A stretch of 64,000 bases of DNA from Linepithema humile (GCF_040581485.1 NC_090129.1:6744501-6808500), one strand, 5' to 3'; numbered from the stretch's first letter, positions 13,101 through 27,383 are shown. Made by a program: numbers and translations. Notes: generated by a model not told the origin, from the letters alone.

Positions 13101-16100
13101 GAATATTGAATGATGAAAATATTGAGTATTAAAAATAAATATATTAATTATTAAGTCAGGCAGGAATGATATTATCTTATAAAATAACTGCTAAAAAATT
13201 TAAACGTTTTATTGTATCAAAATCGGCGACTACATTTCATACAATTTTCAAGAAGTAAGAGAGAAACTAAGAGGTTCTATAGGAAGATCCAAGTAGCGCC
13301 ATCTTTGTAGGACAGGGGTTAGGGTTTAGGGGTTGCAAGGTGAAAAACGTCGTGGTTACTTCTGACTTCTGTAGTAATAAAAAAAAAGAACAAGATGAAA
13401 AGAGGTATAATCAGATGCTGAAAAGCGAACAGATAAATGAATATCTGACAAGGAGAAGAGAAAGAAGAAAAAAAAATCTAAGAAGCAAGAGAACATGAGA
13501 AAATTGGAAAAGATACGATGCAATGAAAGAGTCCAAGACCTGAAAAAGCGAGAGAGAGGGAGAGAGAGTGTGCGCAGGAAATGAAAGGAAAGATCGAATC
13601 ACGGAGAATTGGGCCGCCATGAAGGATCTGGCGATTCAGGACACGCCAAACTCGAGACGGGCGAGCGAGTCCTGATAATACCTCCCTGGAGAGGGAAGGA
13701 GCTTAGATTTTTCCGGCAGGAGGATGGAGGTGGAAAAAGAAGGGCGAATAAATCGTGGAGAAAATAGGAGAGAAGGTGTACGCCGGAACCCCCGGTCGGC
13801 CATCTTGGCTGCATGCCACGTGACACGGGCGTGGCGTGACGTCATCAGCGATCAATAATGACGAGGAGCGAGGGAGAGGGAGAGAACCCCGAAGAAAACG
13901 GTGGAGAGAAAGAAAGAGAGAATTGGCGCGCATTTCTCGTACTATTTCGACCATCGATGCCCACCACCACTACTGTATCATCCCTCCGTTTTCCTCCTCC
14001 CTCGCCACCTTTCTCGACCTCGTCTTCCGCCAAACCTGTCGCATCTCCCTTCCGGCGCCCACCCCTCGCGACTTCATCCTCGGGAAATTCGCGTTAGCCC
14101 TCTTCCGGTCTGCTCGCGAGATGAAGTCTCTCGGCAGTTCTCGACTGCTACTTTGCTCTACGTACGAAGCTCTCGGGACTGTTCGTGCACGAGAATCGTT
14201 TCTTCCCTTCAAAATTTGATTTTTCGGTATACAAAAAACCTACAACCTCAATTTTCACGACACTTTCTTCGATTGTAAAGGACAATGGATTTTCTTCAAA
14301 CTTCAGAATTTAAGAGAAATAGTTCGGAAATCTCTTCTCAGGAACTTAGGAACTTAGAAACTTTTTAGAATTTGTTACAATTTTATATCAATGTGCATTT
14401 TATATATTTTTTTTTGTTTTTAACGTGAAACATTTACAATCGGCAGAAACAAAAAAATATTTCTTTTAATCATTACTTTAAAATTTATCAAATGACATAA
14501 TACAGACTTCCAAAAAGTATAGTATGAACTACTCTTTTAAGAATAGAAACTATGAAATGCAAAATAGTGTAGTTTGTTTACGTTTAAATTTGTTCTATTA
14601 ATACCAACGAGGTCATTATTGTTTTATACACAGATATCATGGGCAGTATATTTAGGCATATGATGTGCTGTCATAAAACCTGAATGAGACGCAAACACAC
14701 AGTGGCACAAATAACCAACATGATTATCGCAAAATAGGCGTAATTTTTATTATTATTTTTTTTTTACTATGTTTCGCGACTTCTGTCGTAACCAATATCG
14801 TCGCCTTTTATCGAAAGGCACACCGACACAGGATTATTACAGGAGACGGGAGACATGGCAGGGTCTCCGGTGAATGATATATTAAGCGATGGCTGGGACG
14901 TACTTGCGTGTGCAATAAGCGTACTGTATACGATAGCGGCGGTATCGTGCAACCCGGTGCGAAACCGCAGTGCGGTTTATTAAAGCTAAGAACGGCACCA
15001 GAAACGGCGTAAGTCCGTGACGCTGGAAAAAAAGCCGCGCTTTCATAGGTCCCTCGCTATTGCGTGCAGACGGCAAACACGTACGTTATGCGCCAATTGG
15101 ACCTGTCGCTATATCAGTGGCTGGACCTCGCAACAGTAACCGCACGACAGTAACATGGCATATATACCGACGAAATTGCGCGCTCGCAACGATTTAATCT
15201 TTTCCGAGCTTGTTTATACAACGCTTTGATTTCTTCTAATCTTCACAGAATAAATTCCAGAGAAGAAGATAAAGTTTGTGATTTTAGGAACTTATCTCAT
15301 GTACTCTTTATTGTGCGAAAATTACGCGAATTATATTTTAATCTACTCGGAACTATTATAAATAATAAGCGAGTTCGCGAAAATAATCACTCGCGAATGT
15401 CAGAAAGCACAATGTTGCAATCGATTCGCCGAATATCGTCATTTCTACTTTATCAAAGTAGATGGATCTGCGATCATTATTATACGCACTCACGCGATCC
15501 CATAATAAAAAAAAAAAAGTATGCTTAGAGAAGATAACTGATGAAAGTATTGGAAAACGGTACTACCCCGAGATACAAGCGCTAGTACAAAATCAATATT
15601 CCAGCGAAGGGGCAGCGCGGAAATATGCCTGCGAAACGCACCGAGAGGAAGGGAAGAGACGACAAGTCTCGCGTTCAGGATGAGGTTTTGCTCCTGCCTA
15701 CCTCCGTCCTTTCGGGCACGCGAATTCTCAAGAGTGAAATTCGAGTCTCAAATATCTTTCCCGTGTGACGCGTGATGGAGCCTGCGGCGACTAGACCCGG
15801 TGCAAAATTTATCAGCCTCAAAATTAGTTTTGCATGTTAACGTAAAATCCTCGATTTTCCTTGAAACAATTCCCGATTCAAATAAATTTCCAATCGTCTT
15901 TTTGTATTAAAACTTCATTCTGGATTGGCAATTATCTGGCAAAATTAAACAATCCATTCTTCTGTAAGTCTATTATTGATTTCACAGCTGAATGAATCAT
16001 TGTACACGTCGAGAATAGAACCATTAATTCTTTTCGGGTTGTTGCGATGTCGAAAAACTTTGAGATTTATATCCTTCGAAGAGGTAATTGTTTTTTGTTT

Positions 16101-19100
16101 TTTTTTTTTTTTTGTCACTTACTATTTCGCGGAGTCGTTCAACTGATACTCGTTGCTCCTGCCGAAGCACTCCTGTACTCCATTGTCAGACCACAGCCTC
16201 TTCATAGCCGCCAGTAATTCTTCGCTAAAGGGTTCCGTATCTTCCATTCTTTGAATTACGTCAAATACCATTTTTGCGTCCGTCTGCAAACAAAGAAAAG
16301 GACTGAAATATTCTAATCGTGACGTTACATTTCGAATCATTTACCATATTTCCAGATATATTTACGCTGCTGATAATGGATTTTGTGATATTAAATAATT
16401 TAATATTGCCGTATTAGCTGTTTACATTCAAATTTTTCAATTTTTAATTATTTAGGGATAATTTCTTCGTCGAATCATGTTCCCGTAAAATAATATGCGT
16501 AGCTGTCACGTTAAATTTAATGTCTGGCGTAAATTCGATATTTCACAGTTAACACTCTAATTGTAAACCATATTTTAATTCATTAATTTTACACATCCAT
16601 GAAAATCCTTTTTGCATCATCAACTGTACAATTATATAATTTATAGTATATAGAAAGCATACAACGACACATCCACGCATACATATAAAAATTTATTAAA
16701 AAGAAATATCAAATAATTATTTATGCCATCTTGGAGCGAGCATCCTGCAAGATCGTCTTACACGATCGCCTCAGATGGTTAATCAACCAGTCAACGCGTC
16801 GTGATTCGCTGTTGAATGCTTCATTCATTAGATAACCGTCGGTATGCAGTAAAGTACATTCTGGATACCATGTCATGTCTCACGTTAAAGTAGTCGATAC
16901 ACGATATTTAAATAACATGCGAGATATATGCGACTGATATGTCACTGAATTGTTTTCATAATTTTGCAATTGATATTTCATTGAAATGAGTGACATATGC
17001 GTGAACATACTTTACATGCGATTAAACAATATAAAGCTGTCGCCTGTGTGTTGATAAATTATGATAATAATTAATCGGAAATTGAAAAGAAATTATTAAT
17101 AATTTTTATGTATATACCTTTTTTCCCAATTAAAGTAAAAAAATTCGTGAAATTTGAGAAGATTTAAATTAATTCTTTCTTTCATGCTAATGATATCGTT
17201 GTAATCAAAGCATAAAGCAAGCAAATTTGCTTGATTTGCATATGTATTAGTCGCGATTAAAACTTGGTAAAACGCGATTCTGTAAACTAACTCTAAAGTT
17301 ACTCTGAAATTATTCTGAAATCCCGACGCACGGCAACACGCGTATTATAATTTCAAATTTGTAGCCCGACCTTTTCCTGATAAGAAATTCCGATTTTCTG
17401 AAACGCCGAGAATACGCAGAAATGTACATTACCTCTCGCTCGTTGGTTGAAAAACTGATGCCCAGATTAGGCATTGCTCTGAGAATAGCGACTAGAGATT
17501 GTATCGTGTTACTGTATACGACGGGTCTGTACTGCTTGAAGTCTTCCGGCGTGAAGCCGCTCTCGTGGATAATTCTGAAAACAGAATCGGACAAGTGTTA
17601 GAACGTACGCGTAGAACATCAAAGGCAAGAGATCTTTTTTTTCCTGTAAATATTAGGATAGAGCTGTGGATGGTTTAAGATGTGGTGTTTACTCGAAAAA
17701 TATAAAATCACACTTGAAACAGAAACAATTTCCTGAACAAAAAAATAAGATATGTATCGAGAGAGTGGTATCGATACTTACATTATTATATATTGAACGA
17801 GCAGATATATAGATATTCAATTTAAATATCCCTTACTCTCTCGCAAGGAGTTTGCGGTTCACTATAATATACGCGTGTCACGTACACGACGGCTCGAATT
17901 AATGTACACCGCGTAGTGTAAACGCATATATGAATTGCAATGTGCGCTACATGTACTCCGTGACTTACATGAGTGCCCGTACATATCCTAACAATGTTCA
18001 GAGTCAACATAGGTGAGTTATAGAACTGGCAGTTCTATACATACAAGTGAAAACACAAAGTAATATTGCACGGCATAGATTTATGTCAGTCATATCTAGG
18101 GTCAAGTCTTTTTCTAAATATATATAATTTTTGTATGTGCTCCTAATATAAATTTGCCTTCGTCTGATTCTTCAGAGATTGTTGAATAGAGTTAACTCGA
18201 AATTAACTAATCAGCATATCGTTTCGTTATACTTTTCGTTATATTTTTCTTACTGTTAGGAATTTTAATAATTTTTCTTTTATCAATTCTATATCACGTG
18301 CCTTCAACTTCCATTTTTTGACGCACAGAAAAATAAAAGCATATTCGGCATGCCTTAATTAGTAAGTATTAATTATAATTTGTATGATGCCCATCGTTTT
18401 ATCAAAGCAACCATCAAATGTTACAACATTTCATGGTACATTAATTCCAACAAAGGATATTATATCGCCCATTACGTTAATAAATGACACAGAAAACATG
18501 TAGCGGCGTCCACTGTTTCGAGAGTAACGATATTAACGACGGCATAAAGAGCACACTATGTACGCACGCATACATCGCCGGATTTATGAGTACTTGCACG
18601 CGAAGGAAAACCGGCTGTATGAGAGTGTGCGTAAAATCATACACTTTGCTCGTACTTCAGTCTCAGATACCTATTGTTTGCTGCATTATTCACATCCACA
18701 TAAATTATGCAGCCGAGATGTAGAGAAGACGCATGTTACGCACGGGCCTTTATTTTTTGCTCCCGATAATAATGAGTATTGTATCGATTTCTTAATAATT
18801 TAATATACAATAACTCAACACGCACCGATTATTTTTCATTTTTTTTGCGACATAAATAATACTAATTATGTAAAAATATAAGAATTTTCCGAAATTATCG
18901 TCCGTAAAAAATTTCCAATGCCTTTTATCCGATATTGTTCATCGGGTATCGGGATCTAATAGTTAATTACGAGGTTAATATCGACGATAAAATATCGATA
19001 CGCAAATATGCAGGATCAAAATAAAAATATCGGTATTTTGATGCTATCTAAACACGGTGAGCATTCCTGTTTGCAGTCGACAGCTTTCCTTCCGTCGAGA

Positions 19101-22100
19101 GAACGGAACGCACAGCGGTAACTTTGTTCACGGGACCCCTTGAACAGGGCCCATTCATAGCGTAGGATACAGGAAGAGAGAGACTCGCCCCACAGAGAGA
19201 ATATGTTAATCCATATAAGGGGGACAGAGAGAGAGGCAAAGAGAGAGAAAACAGTACTAACATCTCGGACGAGCGCGCGTATCACGGAACAGCTGCTGCT
19301 CTCGGATACATGCAAGCGTATCGTTACATTGCGAGTATCGATCTCTCTAGCGTGGCGAGGCAACAGTTTGCCTCGAAATAATGCCGATGCACGGGCGCGA
19401 AAAGATTAATCTATTTGCATGTGCGAAATGGACACGCGCCATTATCCGATTTTCTACTTGCTTCGCGGCGCAGCAACAATAATTCACGATATAATTTTGC
19501 AACTGCTCAAACTAAAGCGAATTTATGTCTAATAAGCTCTTTCGGGCATAAATTCGCTGTAGTTTGTGCAGATGCAAAATTTTGACGTGAGTTATTGTTG
19601 TCACGCCGCGAAAGTAAGCATAATAGCGGATAATGGCGTGTCCATCATAGCGCGTGCGAATAAATTAATCTTTTCGTGTCTGTGCATCGACATTATTTCG
19701 AAACAAACTGTTGCCTCGTCTCGGCGAGATCGATACTCGCACTGTAACGATACATTTGCATGTCTCCGAGCGTAAATTTGAAGTAAGATTCATTTAAAAG
19801 ATTATATTCCGACAACATTTGTATTGAATATAATGAGTGTACTGAATGAGCATGAACAGGTCGAACTTACATGTGATGAAACAAATTTTAATACAAACTT
19901 TTTCTTTTTTCATAAACTTCAATAATATACAAATTGAGTGAAAAATCTTTACAGTGTGTCTCAAACAATTGAACTTCCAAGCGAATAAGCATACATTATG
20001 ATTCAAACCATTTAACTTCCAGCAAGCAAACCGAAATGTATCTAATTAAAGATCTGACTCACGTCCAACCAGTCATTAACTCATATCGTACATATTTCAT
20101 TTCATTCTCAAACAGAATAAGAAAAATCCATCTGCGATTCATTAAATTGATTAATCATAAATTTAGTAAAATTGTTAAATTACTATCGACAAAATAAATT
20201 TAAGAAGAGATAAATATATATATTTTACATATTTTTAGACAAGAGGATATATTCTTATAAGTTGAAAAAAAATTATTATTTACATAAAACTTGAGGATGT
20301 ATTTTGATTCTATGTAAAAACATAAGATAATATTATAACCTATACGATAACTTTATAAGATTATTGAGTATTGAGATAATCGCTGAACTCAAAATGCAAT
20401 AATATAATAGAAAATCAGGAGAGAAGCGTGGGAAAGAACTTCTTATGATTAACTAGCAGCTGACCGATGAGCGTGCACAAATTAGCATTTCCGCGACGTC
20501 GCGAAACATCAAAGAATACAAGTCTTGCGAACACGGCATTGTACTATTGTAAGCACAGCCCATTCTTGTCGCATTCTTGTCGCGTCGTCTCATTTTCCTG
20601 CGGAAGAGCCATTAAATTTTCGGTTGAGAGGCCCGTAACGCGAAACTCGCCTAATTACGTACGTACACGCGAGCCGGAATGAGTCGTCCTCGCCGCTACA
20701 CAATGAACTGTAGATAATTCCGAATAAGTTCCGATGCCACTCGTTCGTAATTTTATTAACATTCACGAATCATCATACTTTTATTTTATCGCAAATTCTA
20801 GAACTTTATTTTTTCGCAATTATAAAATTATCAAAAAATTTGGTATAAAAACTGGCAAACGTAAATTAAAAACTGTTGCATAATTAACTCGGGCTTAATT
20901 AATTTATCGGGAACAGTCGATGTGCGTTAAGGAACAAACAACGCACACGGATGTAATCTCGCTTCAATAATAGAATCCCCCCTTTTATAAACGATAATTA
21001 GTGCATGTAGTGCGAAGCGCGCTAAGGCGATTATACTTACTTCATTTGTTTCACGATAGTGCTCTTGCCGGATTCGCCCGCTCCTGAAAAACAAAAGGAA
21101 AAACATTGAGTGAGAACAATCAATCTTGCGATTGCATATCTCCAAATTACAATGTGAATGCGAAATGAACTTTGCGCGATGGACAAAGGGAAGATAATCT
21201 TCTTGTTCTCTATTCAATTTCAAACAATTTTGTATTTTAATAGACTGACGATTTAGGAATTATTTGCAGAAATATTTTATAAAAATTGAAAAGTCGATAC
21301 ATAAATTTTATTTCTTTAATTTATCAATCAATCTTTGCGTCATTCAAATTTGATGTTATAACAGTGGATAATTTGTATATAATTTTTTTTTTAATTCTGT
21401 CGTATAAAAAAGGAGAAAAGAGCAAGAGCAGATAATAAAATCTTAATTTGTTATCAACAGTTGGAAAAAAGACGATTCTCGTGACGCAAAAATCGGATCG
21501 ATGGGCGCGTTAGAGCGAAACGAGTCGTGAGTTATCGCATAATATGCTGCTCTATATAACCGGATACGTCGACGGAACTCGCTTTTCCTGCTTACCGCAA
21601 ACCTCCCCCTCCCCCGTCCTTCTTTTAAAAGCAAGTAGCTTTCGGTACAAGTAGCCGTCTATAATAGCTACTTACGGCTAGAGTCGTTTAGTATCGACTA
21701 GATATACGTGGGATCTCAAGTGAGCGCCCTATAGACGGCAACTAGAAAGAAAGGAGTTCATCTCTCGAGACACCACGATGATCCTCATCGCGCCCTCGTC
21801 GAGGTAAAACACGAAATAGAGCTAAACGAGTCGCAGATTCGTCTCGAGCTCACCGAAATCATCGAAGAAAATTCCATAATCATTTATTATTGTGGCGTAA
21901 TTTTTTCTAATTTCCCTCGAACGCTGTTTTATCGAAGCGAAACAAATTTTGTTTTAGGATAAGAGAATATTACAGAGAAACTATTTTGCTCAAAATATTT
22001 AATAAAATATCCTTTTCGAATATTTTTGGTAAAATAAAGCAGGTTTCGATAAAATAGGACAAAATAGATTCACACAAATTCTGTTAACTCTAAATGAACC

Positions 22101-25100
22101 GTGCCGCGGACTTCGGTATAACTCTTGTTAAACTCCATCTGTAACTCTATTAATTCTAGTTAAACTCCACCAAACCCGCTGTGTGCTATAAGTGCTACAT
22201 CATATACTTCCGGGAGAGCTCATTATTAATACGATGGTTTATTATACCGTTTTAATATGACTTACAGCCATACTGCGTTTACTGTAGCATTATGGTAAAT
22301 TTTAGAAATTGTCGGTCGCAACGTTTACCAAGCCGTTCCGTCAATATATACTATAGACAATTGCGTTTGTCTTTAATTCCGAGCCAGGAATACAAGTCAA
22401 TATACAGTGCGTGCATTATACACTATGTTATTTCCTGCAGCTGTCTCGTTCGTATTTTCCATTCACCTGCTCTATTCGCGAAAAGTTTCATAGTTTTTGA
22501 GGACGCTTTTATCCGTCACACGCGCGATAAACGCGGAATAGAGATAATTTCGATAAATTCGAGTAGGAAACTGTTTGCACTTCACTCACGCTATATCTAG
22601 CGCGAAGCCGGGCGTGCGCGAGAAAATTCATGAAAGTTTAATATAAATCAGTTCACATTTATGTTGAATTAAATAAAATAAATAATATTAAAAATTTTTG
22701 TTATTTGTTGAATAAACGTAACATACTTTTTCTACTGCGCTTAATACATAAAAATATTATTTCACGTTATTTACTAATATAAATTTTTCACATGGAACAC
22801 ACTGTGAAAGAATTTCTTTCAATGAATTTTCATATGCCGGAAAACAACCTGAGTGTTATTTTTATGCACCAGCGACTGTGATATCGATTATAATGTAATT
22901 AAATATTGAATGCAACGTTTAATTCACGGAAAAACACTTCACTCTTATTATGATGTACGGGTTTGTTGTATAAATCATATTTTATTTCGCTGCCCTTCTA
23001 ACATTTCGGTCTGTTTTGCGCGAGCAAATATACCGCGCCCTTTGCCATTTGCTTCACTTTACATCGGTACACGCATTCGCGACAGTATGCAATCGACGCT
23101 GTTCTTAAATGTATAGATACATTTAACTACGCTCGTAGAACTTTATAAAAGTTTTAGCAATAAATATTGTCGTATATAAAATTTCAGTTCTCTCATAGTA
23201 TGAATATGGTAATATCATGAATAGAGTAAAGTAATAAAAAAAAGATAAAGAACAGATATTTTGCAATTTTATATTCTTTATAAAAATCTGCAAATTTGTA
23301 TAATTAAGAGTTAATCATATTGTGTTGAAATCTTACAATCAACTTCTGTCAATTCATGACAATGTCGAAATAAGGGTCTACATAAATTTTCTCACTTGTG
23401 CTTAACGCATGCGGATACAAAAATTTGACAATAAAAAGTACTACAACAGTAGAAACGTAAAATGTTAGGGAAAAAAATAATTTTTTGTAATTTAAAAGCG
23501 AGATAGACGAATCGACTTTTTTTTATTCGCATTTTCAATGCTCTGCACCGACCGTCGCAACACGTCGCGACAAAGAAAGCGTCTGTTATTTAACGCCATA
23601 GAGTGGACCTTTGCATCGCCTTGAATTACACCACGACGTTGCGTTCGTATTTCGTTGCCGAGGCACCATTAATCGGATGAAAATACTCGCAGCCAATTTG
23701 CGCACGTACATACGCACGCACGTTCCACCGGCGATCTGACGTCACTGGTTACACCAATAAACAGGACCCACATTTCGCTGGAAAACGTATCTTCCACGAT
23801 ACGGCGTTCCGAGCTAACGCGGATTTGCGACTTTGAGATGCACGGTATGTCTTTTCCGGAAGGCAAACACGCTTGAAGAACTTCCAGCGCCAAATATTTT
23901 CATCGTACAATTATAAATAAGGAATCCTTATTTTTTGGTTAAAACCGAAACTTCATGCAGAATTCTGTTTTTACCATAAATATTAATCCGTATCGTAATT
24001 ACTGGCGTAATATTTGATGTAATAAACATGCAGCACACACGAAATTTGTTTCACGAAAAAAAAGTTAAAATTAAGATGAATTAAGATGGTTTTTGAGACA
24101 CCAAGTATATCTCGTTGCGGAACGGAGAACGAGAAAAGGCGAGAAAGTAAATTGAAAACGTGCGAAGCAATTAGTACGCGGACAGATCAGCGGGGACAAT
24201 ACGCCGGTGCATTTTATGCCGCCCCCGCACTGATTTTGCTTTTAATTATAGCGCAAGGCTAACGAAGAATTTTTCATTAAGACTTGGATCAAATTAGAAG
24301 CGCATAATTAGCGCAATATCTATAAAATGTAATTAATATTTGACGGACGCAACTATATCTGCAATAAAAATTATTCTCGTTAATTTGCTGTACGTCGATG
24401 TACTGTGACGTCGATGTGAAAATAACGATCGCGATGAAACGGCAAATTTATCGGCGCGTAATGATTCATTCGTAAACACGCAACAATCATGAATGAATCT
24501 CAGGTTTTGTAACTCTGCCTATCTATCTGTATCTGTGTCTATATACATAATCATCGTACGTTATGCAATACTGTCTCGCAGAGACACTCACCGTACGTGA
24601 TTCATCGTAAGAATTTATGTGATAATCGCTAATCTGATCGACTCGGAATATTAATCGAGCTCTTTAAAATTCAAAGAGGAATTCCATCTCTTCTTTAATT
24701 ACCTGCGATAATCTTTTGACAACGAAAGCTCGCTTTTTCGGTACAATAAATTTGATCCGCGTAAATAAAAAATTAATAGCGCACATTTAAATTATGTTTG
24801 AAACGCGTCTTTGTGCCGTCAAAGCTAAATTTGAGTTAATTAGATTGATGGGACACCCCGTGGAATAGCAAATGTCTGTGGAAAACGTGAGTGAATAGAT
24901 CGAATGTAAAATGCGCCGAGACCGCATTCCTAATTTATACCCGTGCTTCAGCATGCCACGAGCTTGAAAAAAAATCTGAGAATAGACTTTTCCCCGTCGA
25001 CTGAACATTTTACAGCTCCCATCCCCTGCAGCCTACGGGACATCGACACGTGGCGACAGTATGTGTCCCGGAAGATATCAGGTCCCCTGACATTCCCCAT

Positions 25101-27383
25101 CGAGTACGACACACATCTCGAAAGTTAGGATCGAACGAAAAAAATAAAAACCGTATCTGATTTATTTTTCAACGGCTCTCTGTCCCCAGCGAACGCCAAA
25201 GCGGCGCCGTCCATTTTAAATTAATATATTTTCGGCGCACAAGATTTACATCATTCTATCTATCCGTGAAACTCATTTTAGTTTTTAAATCAAAAAAGTT
25301 CCTGCTCAGACATGTGGAAATGTCTGCAAACAATGAGATGCATTATCGCACGTAACGTGCCGCCACGCTGACGTCATCGATAAAACATTGACGTTAAATG
25401 ATATCTGTTGTCGACGCCGGCAATTATACCGCCTCGAAGCGTACCGATTCTGGATTGAAAGAACTGACGTCGAATGAACGATCGGGCATTACCCTTCCGC
25501 AATAAGGAGGAACACGCTTGTTGCGCCGTTCTTCCGGTTTTACGTCGCGTCCAATTTCCTGCATGCCCGTCAATTTAAAAAGCCGGCTCTATCCGCGAGA
25601 ATGTTTGAGCGCGTCGAAGCGAGCCGTCTTTAACATTTCGTAGAAAACAGATATACAACTCGAAAATTGTCGTGAAAAAGTCTCACAAGTCTAAAGAGTC
25701 AATGCACTTCCATTAACTTAATTCAGCACAATTACATAAGAATCGCTTTCAAAAATTAGCTTTTTTCGGTTTTGTGAAAGCGCTCGAACACGTGCAGACG
25801 TCAAGTGAATTGTCTTCAACATGAAGCACAATTCACGAAAATTGTATTATTTCTCGAATAAAAAAAGTTAATATACTTTCCTCGATTTAATTATATAATA
25901 AAGAACTAATTTTAAAAATTGATTTTTTCCACGAGGAGCGTTTGAATGCGTCGAATGAATCGTCATTTACGTTCTACGACAAATTCACATAGGAAAATTA
26001 TCTTAAAGGATTCAAAGAGTTAATATACTTTCCCTAACTTAATTTGGTATAATTGTAATATAAAATTCTCAAAAATAACTCTTTTTTTTCTAAAAAAACA
26101 TGACGAACCAAATTTAAGCTGACAGCGCATCAAAAGAGTAACTTGGCGATTTGGTTATTTAGAAATTTAGATAGATCGATAAAGGGTGAAAGCACACGGC
26201 GCGCGACTGCTCGCCGATCATAGATCCGCCATAGCTCATGAAATATCTAATGCGAGAAGGAAGCGACGGTGTAGATACGTCGCGACGTCGTCGATATAAT
26301 CGCGGTCGATCGCCAACTTGCAGCGAACTATTTTCCGAGAGATAATTTCCCAACAATATTTATACTTGACGGCTTGACACAAAAGTTGTTTTTCTCACGT
26401 TTCTGAAAGAAAACTCTTCAGGCTAACAATAAACATCAACGCAATTCTTTTCAACCAGGACAATTATTGTGCGTTCCGCTATTCTTCCTCGTTGCTGACA
26501 CTGAACCAATTATATCTAATTTTAAGCGAGTAACATAATTAAATGGGTAATACTGGAATCAATTTGCAAAACGCAGACGCAATAAATATTGTAATTGATT
26601 TTATTTTTATCTCATCTTGACTCGTCGGGCTGTTGCATCCCTTCTGCCCTATTTAATTCTGATTAGCTGCCCTTTACAGCTCTGATACCGGTATTCGCTA
26701 TGCGGCATTCACGCATGTACGAAGTCAACAGACTCGAGTCGAACGCAACTAACTACTTTGCTTATCTCTGCGTCTATTTTTGTATGGCGCACTGGTGTTA
26801 TTTTTAAAGTAAAGCCCATAACAGACTGTGCACTGGAATTTGAGGGATTCGTCCTGACAATTCCAACCTCCAGTGCATAGACTAATACGAGTTTAATTCA
26901 AGTTTAGTGTAAATTTAGTGCAAAATACAGAGAAATTGAAAATTATTACATTGACACGTGTTTCTAATTGAACTCTGGAAAAATTCAGCGGATTCCAAAG
27001 TGCATGAAACTTAAAATTCAAATTTAATAAAGCGTTTAATTTCGCATAATTCTTTTTCCGATTTTGCATTTAATTTGCATTAAATACACTTTTTCCGCGC
27101 TAAATAAACTCGTATATAATTATTGAATATTAATTGTATTTCTTTTTTTATCAAGTCCCGAAAATCCAAAAGTAATATCAAGATTCGGACGGCCACCTGT
27201 CGTTTCCCCGGAATTTCGCACGTTTCGTTCATTCGTGCTTGCGGGAAATGAATGACTTCACTCACCAAGCAGCAGGAGCTTGATGTCCTTGGCCGCTTGG
27301 ATACCATCCTCCTTGAGATTCTTCTCGATCTGCTTGCTGCGAGCCAGAGCGGCCCGCTCTTCCGCGGACATGGCACAGCCCAT
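10103..27383 (-). CDS. Galphao: G protein alpha subunit, Go class (complete, 8 coding exons, 354 aa)
   Basis: Heterotrimeric Go alpha subunit: a membrane-bound GTPase that couples seven-helix receptors to effectors, mainly in neurons. Coding exons are 27383-27266, 21083-21041, 17574-17433, 16283-16123, 12188-12060, 11380-11251, 10527-10374 and 10290-10103. Their lengths (118, 43, 142, 161, 129, 130, 154 and 188 nt) follow the conserved exon pattern of Gi/Go genes, and all boundaries are GT-AG with matching phases. The protein starts MGCAMSAEERAALARSKQIE, with Gly2 and Cys3 as expected acylation sites. Visible motifs are the P-loop GAGESGKST (residues 40-48), switch I RTRVKTT, switch II DVGGQRSE, NKKD, TCAT, and the end NNLRGCGLY with the Cys at -4 that is the ADP-ribosylation site of Gi/Go proteins. 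The C-terminus and helical domain identify Go rather than Gi or Gs. The introns are long (5' intron 6.2 kb). I found no alternative first coding exon. Confidence 0.97.
13640..14220. promoter_or_regulatory. Internal CpG-rich promoter-like island in Go alpha intron
   Basis: Between Go exons 16283-16123 and 12188-12060 the base composition shifts to GC/CpG-rich. A tight cluster of classic proximal-promoter elements is present: GCCATCTTGGC (13799-13809, YY1/Pho-like), CACGTG (13817-13822, E-box) and a full palindromic TGACGTCA (13837-13844, CRE). No gene in either direction was recognised. The frames on both strands of this patch are mutually overlapping. Confidence 0.4.
19493..19581. ncRNA. Pre-miRNA-like hairpin in Go alpha intron
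   Basis: Two 35-nt arms (19493-19527 and 19547-19581) are complementary at 32 of 35 positions. The three isolated mismatches are A.G at 19515/19559, U.U at 19507/19567 and A.A at 19502/19572, and the terminal loop is 19 nt. Size, spacing of mismatches and loop length fit a microRNA precursor. Both strands can fold; the minus strand is the sense strand of the host intron. I could not match either arm to a known miRNA from memory. A short inverted-repeat transposon fragment is the main alternative. Confidence 0.5.
21643..21743. repeat. Nested inverted repeats in Go alpha intron
   Basis: Outer arms AGTAGCCGTCTATA (about 21650-21663) and TATAGACGGCAACT (21730-21743) pair at 13 of 14 positions. 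A second inverted pair, AAGTAGCT and AGCTACTT (21643-21650 and 21666-21673), overlaps them. The element sits about 560 bp 5' of the 43-nt Go exon on the transcribed strand. Function is unknown. Confidence 0.4.
25599..26090. repeat. Degenerate tandem repeat, about 165-bp unit, three copies
   Basis: Three successive blocks (about 25599-25765, 25766-25931 and 25932-26090) share landmarks in the same order: a GCG-TCGAA-type start, an AATTCAC/AAAATT segment, an AAAGAGTTAATATACTTTCC-like segment, TTAATT, and a final T-rich tract. Similarity between copies is modest, so this is an old duplication. It lies in the large first coding intron of Go alpha. Confidence 0.55.

Noticed and set aside
13313..13337. 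Telomere-like GGGGTTAGGGTTTAGGGG
   Set aside because: Only about three irregular units, mixed period, and not the TTAGG unit usual in this order. It is too short to call an interstitial telomere.
15226..15528. Plus-strand frame of 100 codons in a Go intron
   Set aside because: No ATG-supported family match, AT-rich, and ends in a Lys run from an A tract.
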